Assembly (NCBI GenBank): GCA_028753945.1
Contig: JAPNXP010000006.1
Location: forward strand, 620,001-684,000
Direction: 5' to 3'
DNA length: 64,000 nucleotides
DNA from: Hexactinellida sp. DTS-2022
Taxonomy: Eukaryota > Porifera > Hexactinellida
Part shown: positions 23,698 through 34,500 of the stretch, piece after piece
Layout of the letters: the number at the start of each line of letters is the position of its first letter
How positions within the stretch are numbered: the stretch's first letter is position 1
Notes under the pieces: model-generated
What the model was told of the DNA's origin: nothing
Seen by the model: only the letters and a program-made list of their open reading frames with translations
Databases searched by the model: none
Position numbers and translations under genes: made by a program

Positions 23698-24213
23698 TGC
23701 CTTAGCTATAAATTTTGTTATTCTTATCCCAAGATTTTTGGTCATTTTTTGAATCGTCAAGACGAACATTTCTAGGTGAACTAACGGAACTTTGAAAAGT
23801 GAAAATCATCGAGTACTTATTGTCATGTAAATTTACAGCCAATACCGTATAGTTTGATGCCAAAAAACGGTTATCCTGGAATAACTTTAGCTTCCTTAGA
23901 TATCATTGAGATTTTCATTTCATGCCGAGACGAACATTTCTATGATTTAGTAACACACAAAGTCATAACCACATGTTCTTTTCAAATAATAAAAAATATA
24001 CTGTATAGTTTGGATCTATAAAAGGTTTTGATACATCCGTAAATATTTTTTATTATTATTGTTCAGACGATTAGACCTTTATAAGATAACATTGTATGGC
24101 ACAATATTGAAATTACAAGTTCAAAATTAGAAACTCTAGTAGTAGATATAAAATGTCACTTTCACAAAAAAATGAAATGTTAGTGTTTAGTCAGGTCTAT
24201 GAGCTGTCTCATC

Positions 24214-25500
24214 TCACTCTGGAGAAAATGTCTGCAGTTTATAATTGTGCTTCCAATCTGTTGTTATAATATCACTTGAGTCATCAACTGCTATTCCTGA
24301 TAGATTAGTGAACTCTCCTTTCTCAGATCCTTTTTTTCCGAATTGAGTTATCAGTTTTCCTTCTTGCGAGAATATCTTGACTTGTTTGCTACCTCTATCT
24401 GCTACCAGTATATTCAGTTGTTGATCTAAACAGAAACAACAAACATCACCCGACAACAACTCTCTGTGAATAATGCATCTGTTTAGAGTGCCTTGTTTGG
24501 AGAAGGATTGAATTGGATATTCCGATCCAGAAAGCAGAACGTAGAACTCTTCTCTGGCTAGTGAGATATCGATGATACGAGTATTTCCTTGTTTGTACTG
24601 AGTGGTTAGAGGCATGCGTCTCTCTTCAATCAATTCATGAGTTAGCACTATTAGCTCCATTCTGTCGAAAGCACCCACATATACACTGGTATCGTCTGTG
24701 CAGATTCCTGATAGAAGATAATCATAGGATTTGTGAGATTCTCTGGCCAAACTAATTCTATTGAATTTCATAATACTAGTGTAGCACTGAACAAACACTG
24801 AATTGTGTATAAAATTGATGTTTTCTGGTTGGTTTATTTGCTCATCTTTCAGTGTTTGAACCCAGTCTCCATTAAGAGAGAATATCTGTATTCTGTTATT
24901 ACCCCTGTCAGCTACAAATATTCTACTATTCATAGAATCTATAGCTACACCCAATGGATACCTCAGTTCCTTATCTCCCTTCCCTCTACCACATGTACCC
25001 CACTTGAGTCTAACATTGGTGTCTTCCCTGTACGCTACATTGAGCTGTTCACAAGCACACAGTCTCTGTATGCTCTCCCGCAGCTCGCTAGCTCTCCAGC
25101 TGAGCTTAACATAAGGAATATCTGAGTCCATCTCTCTTCTCACGGAGTTGATAGTTTTATCTATTTCGATGATAGGTATTTCCGTTTGACTCAAGTCTTT
25201 GAGTAAATCTTCCAATTCCCTTTTTCGTTTGTTAATCTCTTCTATCTTTCTGTTCACTTCTTCCCTCTTGCAGTTCATTCTGGTATTCGCCTGGTCCCAT
25301 ATGCCCTCCAGCTCCCGGAGTACCAGCTGTGCCCTGGCTTCGATCAGCTGTTTCATTTCCCCACTCACCCTCAACACCTCCCTCTTATGCCTATCAATGA
25401 CCTCTCTCAGAGCATTCATTCTGTCCTGCAACTTGTTGCTAACTGGAACCAAGTTAGCAGGCCCCGGGGCCGCATTCCCATTACCTGATTCGGTTGCCAT
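24214..25500 (-). CDS. intronless coiled-coil + NHL-repeat protein (TRIM-NHL-like without RING), NHL copy 1
   Basis: A single exon of 428 residues from the ATG at 25500 to a TGA at 24214. Residues about 25-110 form a coiled coil (NALREVIDRHKREVLRVSGE, NRKIEEINKRKRELEDLLKD). From about 165 to the end there are NHL-type blades: YPLGVAIDSMNSRIFVADRG with NNRIQIFSLNGDW, then degenerate middle blades, then LNILVADRGSKQVKIFS and GEFTNLSGIAVDD. That is TRIM-NHL architecture without RING or B-box, so no ubiquitin-ligase activity is implied; a ligand- or RNA-binding propeller on a coiled-coil oligomer is the likely form. A TATATAA lies about 60 nt upstream of the ATG. It differs clearly from the two plus-strand NHL copies. 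Its 5' flank recurs inverted at the right end of the window. Confidence 0.9.
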   Translation of the reverse strand: MATESGNGNAAPGPANLVPVSNKLQDRMNALREVIDRHKREVLRVSGEMKQLIEARAQLVLRELEGIWDQANTRMNCKREEVNRKIEEINKRKRELEDLLKDLSQTEIPIIEIDKTINSVRREMDSDIPYVKLSWRASELRESIQRLCACEQLNVAYREDTNVRLKWGTCGRGKGDKELRYPLGVAIDSMNSRIFVADRGNNRIQIFSLNGDWVQTLKDEQINQPENINFIHNSVFVQCYTSIMKFNRISLARESHKSYDYLLSGICTDDTSVYVGAFDRMELIVLTHELIEERRMPLTTQYKQGNTRIIDISLAREEFYVLLSGSEYPIQSFSKQGTLNRCIIHRELLSGDVCCFCLDQQLNILVADRGSKQVKIFSQEGKLITQFGKKGSEKGEFTNLSGIAVDDSSDIITTDWKHNYKLQTFSPE

Positions 25501-25560
25501 GTTGAATTAGTGTGTATAGAGTTATGTGTGCAATAAATTCAGATTGTACACTAACAGTAA

Positions 25561-25567
25561 TTATATA
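25561..25567 (-). promoter_or_regulatory. TATA box of NHL copy 1
   Basis: TATATAA on the minus strand, about 60 nt before the ATG at 25500. The same box in the same context is repeated at 63960-63966. Confidence 0.6.
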
Positions 25568-25881
25568 CTGTTAGTTCAGTGCCTAGAGTCTACAGTGACC
25601 ACAGACAAACTGTATTAGCTATCTCAGTTGTGTAGCGTGGTTGTTTGTGGGGAATTATACCATCTTATGTGTGTTGGTTGTAGACAGACTTGGACAATGC
25701 CCGAGTAGACGTTTCTCGATTGACGACCCATGTACGGATATAATTCATTTTATATTGAAATTTAAAATATACTTTTGCCCGTGGCAAGAATATCGGGGGA
25801 TATTCTTTTGTGCCTAATATAAACTTGTGGTAAGTGTAAATAGCATCCACTCTTTGTACTAACTGTATTGTGATGACATGA

Positions 25882-26019
25882 GAAAAAAATCTAAAATTAC
25901 AGCTGTGCAGACTGCATTTCTCATGGAGAACCTACGTATTAATAAATCACCGAAATATAGTGCCTAGTGCTACCTAAGAAAGAAACGCAGTCGGCACAGC
26001 AGTAATTTCAGATTTTTCG
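25882..26019. repeat. family A fold-back MITE
   Basis: AAAAAAATCTAAAATTACAG at the left and GTCGGCACAGCAGTAATTTC at the right. It is closest to the copy at 23570, sharing ACTGCATTTCTCATG and the AATAAATCACC loop, so these two probably derive from one sub-lineage. Confidence 0.9.
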
Positions 26020-26779
26020 TATACTACTTTTAATTTGAATTTAATTATCCTTCTACAACAGTGGTTATCAACCGGGGGTTCGAGGTACGGGTCTGGGAGG
26101 TGCGAGAAAAAAGGACGAGTACTGTGTATAGTAAAATCTAAGATATTCCGTTTACCCGGGGGTGTGAGAGTGGATTTTGAAAGCTGAAGGGGTGCGGAGT
26201 TTAAAAAGATTAAATTTGTTTGTTTTCTAGAATTTGTAGCAAGTTCCCTAATTATTAATAGATGTTTTTTTTCTATTTAAATTCGTTCGCCTTGGCCTTG
26301 TTACGACGAACATTTATTTTACTTTGAAATATTATTTTAAAAGATCATTGCTTATTAGAGGTATTTTAAAGAGTACAAGGTTTAATTCCCCTAGCATAAT
26401 AAAATGTCTTACTTTGAATAATATTAAATTTCTGATTATGCGATTAAATTTCTACTGATGTTGTATTAAAGATTTACTTAGTATAAATGTTGTTATACGT
26501 ACAGTATATGGTCAATATAGTAGATTTAATTTAAAAACAAGATTTGAAAACGTTTCATTGTAAATATAATTGCTGTGTAGAATATTCGTTTCCTTGACTT
26601 GATTGCGTATATAATTAGATCTTGTTAATGTATTGAATTACAATCATTAGTTAATGCATCATATTTGGTTAATTTGATAGATAGGTTGATGTAGCCAGTA
26701 TGTATATAAATAATATCCAATAATTGTCTTGAAAATATAGCAGATTAAAATATAAACATTAATTTGAGTGGCCAACTGA
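26020..26779. other. AT-rich spacer and promoter of the TRP-like gene
   Basis: At 26059-26200 there are remains of a hAT-like element (CAGTGGTTATCAACCGGGGG). The rest is AT-rich with no gene apart from the promoter elements near 26703. Confidence 0.5.
26703..26712 (+). promoter_or_regulatory. TATA box of the TRP-like gene
   Basis: TATATAAATA about 70 nt upstream of the ATG at 26780. Confidence 0.55.
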
Positions 26780-29464
26780 ATGGCAGAATCATCTCCGAGG
26801 AGGCAACAAGGTGGGAAAAAATATGTTGAAATTAATTGTACAAATCCAGGGTTCGACTTGAAAAGCATTTCGGGACAAAATCCATCAGATATCGATGAGT
26901 ACAAACAGGCTTTGGAAAGTTATGATTGGTTTAAGTTAGAGGATCTTATTGATGCAGGCGCAGATTACACGTACTGTATTAAAGAGGCTGACACAAGTGC
27001 GTTGTTCTATAGCGGTTTCTATTATAAGAACGATCTGGTAAAAGCCATTATAGAAAAGCATAAAGAAACAAAAATATTTCCAGAAAAATTCCAATTACAA
27101 TTGACAAGTACATTATGGGGCGTGTGTGTCAATAATAATTGGGAGTTGGTTGATATTCTAGTTGAAGCGGGAGCTAGAATTATAGATGATACTCATCCGC
27201 ATACAGCAGCAGAAAACGGTACATGGAGAGTCCTAGAGGAAATAAAGAAGAATAAACCTGGATTGAATCTAAACGCAATCGATCATGCCACATACACCCC
27301 ATTGTACTATGCGAGCAAAAACGGACATTTCCACACAATAAACTGGTTACTGGACAATGGGGCATCAGTGGACGCGGATAATTTGGATGGAAATACTGCG
27401 CTTCACATTGCATGTCTGGATGCTGATGAAGATTCAGTGCATTTACTTATAAAACGCGGCGCGAATGTGAATGCTGTAAACCATAAAGGAGAAACACCAG
27501 TATTCAATGCAGCTAGAATTGGCAAACAAGGTCACATCGCAATCCTAGCGAGAGAAAAAGCAAACTTAGATCAAAGGGATGATGATGGTAACTTCCCATT
27601 ACTACTTGCTTGTGAGAATGGTCACACCAATGCGATTGAGGAGCTAATTACAAACGGGGCATCTCTTAAAGTAACAAATGATCAAAGGTACAATTGCCTG
27701 GAAAGGGCTATTCATAGCAGAAAAGACCGTTCGGCTGCCATGTGTATTCGACTCGACCCGAGTGAAGATTTTCTGAAAGAATACAAGGAATTCTACGAAA
27801 TTCCAATGAACGACTTAGCTAAATACGATATGATAGAAACACTGAATGCATTACTTGACAGAATGGTAGTAGTAAAGTCAGGGGGTAGTGGAGAAATGGA
27901 TATCAAAGGGGAAGTACACACCAAATATTTGGATATCGATAGTAATAATTATATGCCCGGTGATAAGAAGTATGAAGCCAATGATACATACTTGTTACAG
28001 CGAATAAGCCAATTTGGTAATGATAGAATCGCGTACCATGGAACAATCCGGTTATTGGTCGATAAGAAAATGAACTTATTCGGGTACCATATTCTGGCCA
28101 TCAAAACCATTTTCTATATTCTGTTTTTGTTTACACTCGGATACTCATTGATACAAGCATCCACTCAAAAGTTGCCTTCGGAGAAATACGATATTAACTT
28201 TGCGAATGGACTAAGGCTAGCGGCAGAATTATTCACAGTGTTCTATTTTATAACAAATTTCATTACAGAAGCAGTTGAATTCTTCCGAGTGATGTCACAA
28301 ACGAATAAACATTTGAAAAAAAAGAACAAGAATCTTGTAAGGGGGGATAATGTTCAAGGAGATAATAAAGAAAAATCGAAATGGAAGATTTTCAAACTAT
28401 TCCTGAAAAAGATGAATAACAACATATTTATTAGAGTCATCATGGACTATTTCAGAGACAGATCTAACTACTGGGATGTACTTGGTTTGCTAACACTTTT
28501 CATACTATTTATACTGCGTCTATCAAGTCAGCCAATTCAATGGGTTTTCGCTACTCTAACATTCTTCATTAACGCCATGCGTATATTCAAGCTGATTGTA
28601 CTCATTCCAGTGCTGGGGCCCTATTCCACCATCATATACAAAGTGTTGAAAAATGATGTGCCAAAATTCGCAGCTCTATTCATCGTCACACTGTTTACCT
28701 TTACAGGTACATTCTTCATAGCACTACGAGCTCCATATACAGTTGGGGGTTTTCTCAATGCGTCGCTTATGCAGGATACTCGACGTGTTGAAGGTATTGA
28801 CGATCAAGTCTGGTGGGTTATATTCTCAGGGCTCAGAATACTCGTACAGGGAAATGTGTATGAGGAAATGTATAATAATTACACTTACGAATCTCTGAAT
28901 TGGTTGGCCGCGATAGTATATTTAAGCTTCCTGTTTTTAACATTGATTGTGTACATAAACGTCTTCATTGCTCAACTCACGGACACATATGCGAAGTTCA
29001 AACAGAGGGCTGATTACAGATTCGCATGGCACAGGCTTAATTTCATTGTACAAGTACAGCGAACTTCGTTCCTATCAATCTTCAAGGATTTGAGGATAAA
29101 ATACTTTTTAAAATCAATTACCATCGATAAAGATACATTGAATGAATACTACCAAGTGAACGATATAAAACATCTCAATTTGAAAAGTTTCAATGAAAAT
29201 GTTGATGTGAAGAACATGTTGAGCAGCATACAAAAACAACAAAAGACAAGCGAAAAAGTTAAAAGTGCTATCGATCATACCGAATGTCTGAGTGAATTCA
29301 GATCTTTGCAAAAAAATATGGATTTAAACAAGAAATATTTTGATGACAAAATGGATCAAATGAAGATAATGATTGATTTGATTGATAAGCGGACTGAAGA
29401 AATGTTCAAAATGTTGGTTAAGTTAAACCCAGACAAACAACCTGTGGGTGCGGAACATAATTAA
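26780..29464 (+). CDS. intronless ankyrin-repeat TRP-type cation channel
   Basis: A single exon of 894 residues. Ankyrin repeats fill about 100-310 (TPLYYASKNGHFHTINWLLD, NTALHIACLDADEDSVHLLI, FPLLLACENGHTNAIEELIT). Six hydrophobic segments follow: S1 about 436-460, S2 480-500, S3 565-582, S4 588-612, S5 628-650 and S6 707-733, with a pore-loop candidate at 672-695 (DDQVWWVIFSGLRILVQGN). After S6 the segment VFIAQLTDTYAKFKQRADY resembles the post-S6 region of TRP/polycystin-type channels. The tail (about 805-880) is a predicted coiled coil (DKMDQMKIMIDLIDKRTEEM). The overall order matches TRPA/TRPC/TRPV-type channels of the plasma membrane, but I cannot assign a subfamily and see no canonical EWKFAR-type TRP box. 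An AATAAA starts at 29487. The lack of introns in so long a gene suggests retro-origin or intron loss. Confidence 0.85.
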   Translation: MAESSPRRQQGGKKYVEINCTNPGFDLKSISGQNPSDIDEYKQALESYDWFKLEDLIDAGADYTYCIKEADTSALFYSGFYYKNDLVKAIIEKHKETKIFPEKFQLQLTSTLWGVCVNNNWELVDILVEAGARIIDDTHPHTAAENGTWRVLEEIKKNKPGLNLNAIDHATYTPLYYASKNGHFHTINWLLDNGASVDADNLDGNTALHIACLDADEDSVHLLIKRGANVNAVNHKGETPVFNAARIGKQGHIAILAREKANLDQRDDDGNFPLLLACENGHTNAIEELITNGASLKVTNDQRYNCLERAIHSRKDRSAAMCIRLDPSEDFLKEYKEFYEIPMNDLAKYDMIETLNALLDRMVVVKSGGSGEMDIKGEVHTKYLDIDSNNYMPGDKKYEANDTYLLQRISQFGNDRIAYHGTIRLLVDKKMNLFGYHILAIKTIFYILFLFTLGYSLIQASTQKLPSEKYDINFANGLRLAAELFTVFYFITNFITEAVEFFRVMSQTNKHLKKKNKNLVRGDNVQGDNKEKSKWKIFKLFLKKMNNNIFIRVIMDYFRDRSNYWDVLGLLTLFILFILRLSSQPIQWVFATLTFFINAMRIFKLIVLIPVLGPYSTIIYKVLKNDVPKFAALFIVTLFTFTGTFFIALRAPYTVGGFLNASLMQDTRRVEGIDDQVWWVIFSGLRILVQGNVYEEMYNNYTYESLNWLAAIVYLSFLFLTLIVYINVFIAQLTDTYAKFKQRADYRFAWHRLNFIVQVQRTSFLSIFKDLRIKYFLKSITIDKDTLNEYYQVNDIKHLNLKSFNENVDVKNMLSSIQKQQKTSEKVKSAIDHTECLSEFRSLQKNMDLNKKYFDDKMDQMKIMIDLIDKRTEEMFKMLVKLNPDKQPVGAEHN

Positions 29465-29671
29465 TATTACAGAAACTAACTTTACAAATAAACTGTGTGA
29501 ATGAGTTATTCTAATAGCATATCTAATAATTAGTGTTAGGTCTTCACCCTATATTGAGGATGTACGTATATGGCACAAATGTTATTGTTGACATATATCA
29601 TTATGCAATTATGTTATTTATTTATATAGAAACTTGTATGTATATAAATATTTCTTGATTGTATGACTAAT

Positions 29672-29846
29672 AGAGTGAACTCCCGTTATAACCAAGTCGG
29701 ACATACGAAATAGTAACTGCTTATAATGAAATGGATATTTCCCCCAGAGCACGAAATGCACTAATTATTACCCACTTTAACGAATATCCGGATATAACGA
29801 AGGAATTTACAGGTCCCAAACACTTCGTTATAACGAGAGTTTACTG
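29672..29846. repeat. MITE, GTTATAACGAAG family (H)
   Basis: Left AGAGTGAACTCCCGTTATAAC-like end, right TTATAACGAGAGTTTACTG; the interior repeats CGGATATAACGAAGG. Confidence 0.75.
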
Positions 29847-30354
29847 TAGATATTTTAATAACTCCAATATGATATCCCTAGTAACTTGCATCAGATATTC
29901 TGATTAGCTTATATTTAATTGAAATTAAATTATATTATTCAAAAAAAGATCAAGGATTTGTTTCTGATTAATTGTTTACAATTCAGATTATTGGTCATCG
30001 TTACATAATACGTGTACAGTGGCGGATTTACCATAGGATAATTAGCTCTATACATACGGCCTATACATAATATTACTATAATACACGGGGTAAAGCCATA
30101 GGCCCAGTTTAGGTTAACTGACCTTGAAATGAGATTGATTTAGGAGTAGAATTTTTTGATCGTAGTTCATTATTTACACAAATCTTTTAGCACATTTATT
30201 TCGTAAATTGTGAAATTTTTATTATAAAATTTTATTCGGTGTGCAGTTCCATACATCACAGTATGGTACATTTGTAATGGCCAAGCTCGTATGATCTGTA
30301 TCAGATATATAAATATAATATATTTGTAATTTTGTACTCCACACTCTTTCAATT

Positions 30355-30511
30355 AATAAGAAGATTTTTTATTATGAACAAGCCCTAAGGTCCCAATTTA
30401 ACAACTTACATAGGGTTTATTTTAACTTGAGTTCGCTTATTATAAAGTATTTCTATTATGAACACAATTTTTGGTCAATTGAATGTTCATAATAAAAGAA
30501 CCTGACTGTAA
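30355..30511. repeat. MITE, 'CTTATTATGAAC' family (L)
   Basis: Phrases ATTATGAACAAGCCCTAAGG, ACTTACATAGGGTTTATT and GAATGTTCATAATAAAAG are shared with elements near 14255-14400, 56715-56890 and 59390-59545. Confidence 0.7.
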
Positions 30512-30800
30512 TTACTTTGTTTCTACGCAATATGTACATGTATGTAGTTAATTAAAATACTCGAGGACATAATTGCATAAAAATGACTAAATTGCATAAA
30601 ACTAATAATATATCTATTTAGCTTACTAAGCACTGTAGTTATTTCATAAAAATAATGTAATCATCGACCAAATTGCAATTGTCCTGTAATTGTAATTCGT
30701 ATTGACGAAATTAAAAATTAGATGCTAAATATTTCTCAAAATCAAAGTGCATAAATACCCTCAAAAAATAGGGAATTTAATTCGAGTTCCAACACAAGCA

Positions 30801-33588
30801 ATGTATACTTCAATGCTGAGTTTACTTATATTAAGTGTAGTTCATCTCACCTATGGAAGTAAGTTATATTGATCATTTCCTATATTATTTCTATTTGTCG
30901 AGAAACTTTTAATATTTATTAAGGCGTTTAAATAAATGGAGTATATTTATTAGTAAAATTTACTGTACCGACTACTATATAGTGGGGACATAATTATTTT
31001 AGCTTGAAAATTAATTGGCATTTTGGCATCTATAGTAGTTCATGGCACTACGATTTATTATAGTTTACAATTAAATATAAATGGTTGTGGTAATCTGTAT
31101 GATGTGTGATATATTTGTATTGGAAATAAGGTAGACTTAGTATGGCATATATCTGGTCCTCTGAAACCTGAAGGCCTTCATATATAGACTTGTTAATCGA
31201 ACACGGATTTGGCGAACAGATTTCGACGGTGCTCTGCTATTCATATTAACAAGAGACTACTGTTATTACATTTGAAATAATATAGTTATCGACAGATTAC
31301 ATAATTAACTTCAATTACAGTAGAACTCAGTTATAAGTTATAACGTACCCCTCGGGAATGGAAAATAAGTACGCATTAATAATTTTCCGAGTGTACGTAC
31401 TAACCGAGTTTATCCTACATAGAAATAGATATTGTTTATAAAAGTACAGAGGTGTTTTCGTATAGCAAGTCGCATTTTGCACGAAATTTGCTCGCTAATA
31501 GGCAACCTTGCCATTAGAGGAACAGAATTAACATTAAATGCTCGTTTGGGGACTGAAAATAACTTGCTAATAGAACAATATAATATTATTGCTAATAGAG
31601 CAATTGCTATTAAGCGAACACCACTGTAATTATGCACTACTGTACGTACTAAGCCGAAGTACGCACTAAGCCAATACAGCCAGGCATCAGTTGTGGTGAA
31701 AAGTGCGAGAATTTCGATTCGATTTAGGTGCCGGGTTGGCACTTAATTATGTGCCAGGTGTATGGCCAGATTTTCTAGTCCAGAAATGCTTGAATAAACA
31801 ACTGTTTGTGCACCGTAGCAATTTACCTCCTTAAAATAATGCCGCAACATTGGATTATACTGATTATGTATTATGGCAATACCTTTAGGGTGCCGCAAAA
31901 TTTACACCTCCATAATAAAGTGCCAGCCACGAAAATCCAAGATAAACCCCTGGGTATGTACGTTATAACCAGTCTACTGTAGCGCAACCACTACCATTCG
32001 CCTGCTTCTCCAGAGAGAGCTGTGACCTGAGAATAGACAACAACTGCTATGTGCATGTGGACAATAGCGTTAGTTGGAACGAAGCAGAGGTATGCTGTTT
32101 TTTCTGGGGCGGCCATCTAGCGAGCATACACTCAGCAGGGACCAACCATCTACTTAACAAGATTAGAAATGTAGACAGGTTCACTTGGATAGGACTGAGA
32201 AACACTTCTAATGATGGGGTGTATGTATGGACTGATGGCACTGCATTTGATTATAATAATTTCAGTTCGAATCAATCGGATAGCCATGGAGGAGAGTCCT
32301 GTTTCCATTTCTTAAATGAACCGAGGGAAGAGTTGAGTTGGAACGATTATCATCATTGTTTCAGAGAGGATTGGGGCTCTGTTAGTACATCCTACATCTG
32401 TCAGAAAAGTAAGTTACACTAATTCAATTTGGAGTTCCATCAATTTGTTTACCAATTCAACAATAATTTCCATACAATTCCCTCTATGATCTTCATGTTA
32501 ATTCAACCAAATTTCCCACTAGTTTACAACAGATAATGTCTCACTGAAGTATATCTGTACTTGATCAGAATGATTTTTCCAATAAAACAATAAAACTGTA
32601 ACCTATTGAATGTATTCTAGTAATTCGCCCTCAAATGGACAGGTCGAGGTGTGAATGTGATATAACGCTTAACGGGAAATGCTACATATCCATGGACACC
32701 CGGGCTTCATGGTATCTCGCAGAAGACAGCTGTGTAGAGTGGGGCGGACACCTGGCCAGCATTCACTCAGACCTGGAGAACTACGCGGTTAACTCAATCA
32801 GAGACACACGAGACTTCACTTGGATAGGACTGAGCGACACTGCTAATGATGGGGTGTATGTATGGACTGATGGCACTGCATTTGATTATAATAATTTCCA
32901 CCGGAATCAACCGGATAGTGGAGGAGAGTCCTGTTTCCATTTCTTCGATAAACCGAATGGAGAGTTGACTTGGAACGATTATCAGTGTAACAGAGAGGAT
33001 TGGGCCTCTGGAGAGACTTCATTCGTATGCAAGAAAGGTTAGGAATAAATTTACAAGTTTACACCAAAAGTATAACATACATTACAATTAGAAATTCCAT
33101 TCATAATTGCAATGGTATCTCGTTAATAAGAACACCGATAAGGCGAAAAGGTTTAACTCCGCTAGCCTATACAAATGCATGCAAAAACTCCGGTTAATAC
33201 GAATTCCAGATAATATAACGAACGAAATTCAACGGTTCCCTGGTGTTGTATAAAGAGGGCCTACATTATTTGTTTCTCCAATTTAGATATCGACACATGC
33301 ACAACTCAATGCTCACCCTGCACAGGAATATCTCCTGCTATAAAGGGAGAGAGGGGAGAGGCAGGGCCACAGGGCCCGTTGGGACCGAGAGGGCATATCG
33401 GGCCGTTTGGAGCCCAAGGTGATATAGGCCATCCGGGTGATATTGGTTTCCCTGGTCCCTTTGGGCGCCCTGGACAGGTGGGACCAGTGGGGGCAATTGG
33501 GAACCCAGGGGCTAAGGGGGGTATGGGAGAGAAGGGGGAGAGGGGACTAAGTGTAGCCTGGCGTCGTGAGAAGGGAGATAGTCAGTAA
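30801..33588 (+). CDS. secreted protein: two C-type lectin domains followed by a collagen tail, 4 exons
   Basis: Exons 30801-30858, 31983-32408, 32621-33037 and 33287-33588 join in phase (all junctions phase 1) to 400 residues. Exon 1 is a signal peptide (MYTSMLSLLILSVVHLTYG). Exons 2 and 3 each hold one C-type lectin domain with WGGHLASIHS, FTWIGL, DGVYVWTDGTAFDYNNF and a WND. The second has QPD plus WND, the galactose-type calcium and sugar signature. The first has QSD instead, so its sugar site may be altered. Exon 4 starts with a short Cys cluster (CTTQCSPC) and then has 23 uninterrupted Gly-X-Y triplets. The domain order is the reverse of vertebrate collectins, where collagen precedes the lectin. 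The Cys cluster could lock trimers. The two lectin exons are clearly duplicates of each other. AATAAA signals lie at 33689 and 33713. Confidence 0.92.
31447..31626. repeat. MITE, GCTAATAGGC(G/A)AAC family (E), in lectin-collagen intron 1
   Basis: CAGAGGTGTTTTCGTATAGC to TTAAGCGAACACCACTG with TA on both sides. Other copies lie near 10045, 46130, 51508, 55262 and 58633. Confidence 0.88.
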
Positions 33589-34418
33589 TGATCCCTTCTG
33601 ATACAGAGCAGTTTGAGTATACATAGTGTGTGATTAATAGGATAGGGTGTGGTATTATAGTTATTGTGTTATGAAGTGTGTGTATGCTAATAAATTGTAT
33701 ATCTTGATAGATAATAAATTTTGGATAAGGGAAGTAGCGAGAAGTGATGATTTGCCAAAATAAATCGTATTTTAGAAAATCTGATTTTACATAGAAAGGA
33801 TGTACCTACATAAAACAATAATTTAGTGTGCAGTCTTTCCGGATAAGACGAACAAACAGTTTCACAAAATCAGGTCCCTACAATGGCTATTCAATGGGTA
33901 TTACTCCAGTTAATACGAACAAATGTTTACCGTCCGTTGGTGTTCGTATTCACGAGGTTCTACTATAATCTGTTGTTTATCATCTTTCAATCAAATCAGA
34001 AAGAAAAGAATAGTTCCGATTCTTAATCGCTTTATTTATCTTCTTCATAAAAAGTAAAACAAGTGAAGCACAAATAGGGAACGGTAATAATCAAGAATGC
34101 CAAACCCATGGCGGAGCCTAAAATCATAACCATGATTTGATCAACACTAAGTCGCACCCAATTATCACATGTGACGAAATAGTTTGGTTTTCAAATGGAC
34201 GCCCCAGGAGAAAGGGATTAGTGTCTAAATTATGCGTGAACCAATTTGATAGACACTATTGCAAATAATAATGTTAACTTGGATCATCGGAGAATGATGA
34301 TTAAAGTGAAAGATGTAATCGATATATACCATAATATAGTGTATACGCCAGACATAATTCTTGCAATTATTGCAGATAGCAACCACAGAAAAACTACCTA
34401 ACTTTCCAGTTCAGAAGC
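33589..34418. other. spacer between lectin-collagen and NHL copy 2
   Basis: 3' UTR and polyadenylation signals, then a family B remnant at about 33835-33965, then AT-rich DNA. No gene seen. Confidence 0.5.
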
Positions 34419-34426
34419 TATAAATA
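34419..34426 (+). promoter_or_regulatory. TATA box of NHL copy 2
   Basis: TATAAATA about 75 nt upstream of the ATG at 34501. Confidence 0.6.
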
Positions 34427-34500
34427 GTATTTTAAAATAAAATACTCAATAATATTGAAAAACTAAAATCACGAAACAAAGAAACTCCATCAATAACAAA

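Larger units (their letters stand above)
29465..30800. other. intergenic DNA with two MITEs
   Basis: Contains the family H element at 29672-29846 and the family L element at 30355-30511. The rest is AT-rich without coding signal. Confidence 0.6.

Noticed and set aside
26059..26110. tRNA-like GGTTCGAGG box
   Set aside because: No cloverleaf can be folded around it; the sequence is the end of a hAT-like element. I found no convincing tRNA or rRNA in the window.
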